Assembly: GCA_003141915.1 (NCBI GenBank)
Contig: PLNY01000214.1
Coordinates: 1 to 7,129 of the forward strand
DNA length: 7,129 bases
Reading direction: 5' to 3'
DNA from: Anaerolineae bacterium
Lineage (GTDB): Bacteria > Chloroflexota > Anaerolineae > Anaerolineales > Villigracilaceae
Shown: positions 6,907 to 7,129 of the stretch, piece after piece
Layout: every line of letters begins with the position of its first letter
Position numbering within the stretch: position 1 is the first letter of the stretch
Notes under the pieces: model-generated
Database searches by the model: none
What the model was told of the DNA's origin: nothing
What the model saw: the letters and a program-made list of their open reading frames with translations, nothing else
Made by a program: the position numbers and the translations under genes

Positions 6907-6909
6907 TAG

Positions 6910-7050
6910 TTACGGCAAAATCATTTGAGACGGGCTAATCGGCAAAACGTGTTGTACACGCACAACAGGCCATAACCCCCAAATCAATAAAGCAATCGAG
7001 ACTGCGAGAAAAAGTATGCTCAAAGTCAATCTCAATCTCTTCATGTCCAT
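6910..7050 (-). CDS. Small single-pass membrane protein, or N-terminal remnant of a larger gene
   Basis: The ORF has 46 codons from ATG 7050, or 44 from ATG 7044. The second start gives a classic anchor: MKRLRL, then a hydrophobic stretch of about 20 residues (TLSILFLAVSIALLIWGLW), then PVVRVQHVLPISPSQMILP and TAA (6912-6910). The positively charged N-terminus followed by one membrane helix suggests a protein with its tail outside the membrane. The layout resembles the first part of extracytoplasmic membrane-anchored proteins, whose opening commonly continues into a longer domain. The stop codon is two bases from the TA that borders the second IS630 element, so truncation by one of the two IS630 insertions is quite possible. 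AAGGAG (7077-7072) is 21 bases from ATG 7050, too far for normal use. A TATAAT box ends six bases before ATG 7044. No function is recognised. Confidence 0.6.
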   Translation of the reverse strand: MDMKRLRLTLSILFLAVSIALLIWGLWPVVRVQHVLPISPSQMILP

Positions 7051-7056
7051 ATTATA
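7051..7056 (-). promoter_or_regulatory. TATAAT -10 box immediately upstream of the small membrane ORF
   Basis: On the - strand the sequence is a perfect -10 consensus directly abutting ATG 7050 and six bases before ATG 7044. A transcript starting the usual 6-7 bases downstream would begin at or on ATG 7044, i.e. a leaderless message. No -35 consensus is visible 16-18 bases upstream, and the area is AT-rich, so chance occurrence cannot be excluded. Confidence 0.35.
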
Positions 7057-7129
7057 TACTAAAAACAAACACTCCTTGTGGTATTATTGGCTCCCACATT
7101 GAGCAGCTACTGATTTTTGAAAAAAGTAA

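Larger units (their letters stand above)
5767..6908 (+). mobile_element. IS630-family insertion sequence with TA target duplication
   Basis: TA at 5767-5768 and at 6907-6908 flank terminal repeats that begin GTACCTTGA (5769 rightward, and 6906 leftward on the other strand). The first nine bases are identical and 21 of the first 28 positions match. Duplication of a TA dinucleotide is the hallmark of IS630/Tc1-mariner insertion. The interior of 1138 bp holds one transposase in two overlapping frames. The right repeat overlaps the final codons of the transposase. It sits four bases after the stop codon of the truncated IS630-type gene and two bases from the stop codon of the - strand small ORF, so it landed between or inside earlier insertions. 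Confidence 0.87.

Noticed and set aside
3899..6908. Composite transposon carrying cargo
   Set aside because: The three IS pieces are of different types, abut each other and enclose no passenger gene.
6943..6967. Nested small inverted repeats (CGTGT/ACACG and TGTTGT/ACAACA) suggesting a terminator or operator
   Set aside because: They lie inside the coding part of the small membrane ORF, are short, and no T tract follows; probably chance.

Overview
This window looks like a piece of a bacterial chromosome with intermediate GC. Gene style and insertion-sequence (IS) types suggest a Chloroflexota/Anaerolineae-like organism, but that placement is an impression from family resemblance and rests on no marker gene. 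There is no rRNA, tRNA or CRISPR array.

Left part (1-3897, ordinary host genes, all + strand): a large molybdopterin-binding subunit of a xanthine dehydrogenase/CO dehydrogenase-type hydroxylase runs in from the left edge and ends at 2281. A 13-bp perfect hairpin (2316-2345) follows it. Next comes a 311-residue protein of unknown function that seems to contain two pleckstrin-homology-like units, then a small hairpin and a complete PPOX-class (split-barrel flavin/F420) oxidoreductase of 139 residues ending at 3897.

Right part (3899-6908, IS cluster): (i) an IS701-type element on the - strand, bounded by 27-bp perfect inverted repeats (3899-3925 and 5152-5178). Its transposase is dead twice over, with an internal deletion that removes the segment holding the first catalytic Asp and an in-frame TAA near the C-terminus. 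(ii) The 3' half of an IS630-type transposase (+, about 5179-5762), cut exactly at the right end of the IS701 element. It keeps the whole DDE core but lacks the DNA-binding N-terminus. (iii) A second, different IS630-family element (about 5767-6908) with recognisable terminal repeats flanked by TA. Its transposase lies in two overlapping frames joined by a -1 shift at a run of seven A's.

Far right (6909-7129): a short - strand ORF encodes a 44-46 residue protein with one hydrophobic anchor. It reads toward the IS cluster and stops two bases outside it, so it is either a small membrane protein or the N-terminal remnant of a gene cut by an IS. A TATAAT box lies just upstream of its start.

The host genes on the left do not obviously form one pathway: the gaps between them (about 120-140 bp) contain hairpins, so they are probably separate units. 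I see no convincing new biological system. The strongest points for follow-up are the possible frameshift-controlled transposase, the rearrangement history shown by the unmatched flanks of the IS701 copy, the duplicated PH-like protein, and the small membrane ORF with a possibly leaderless start.
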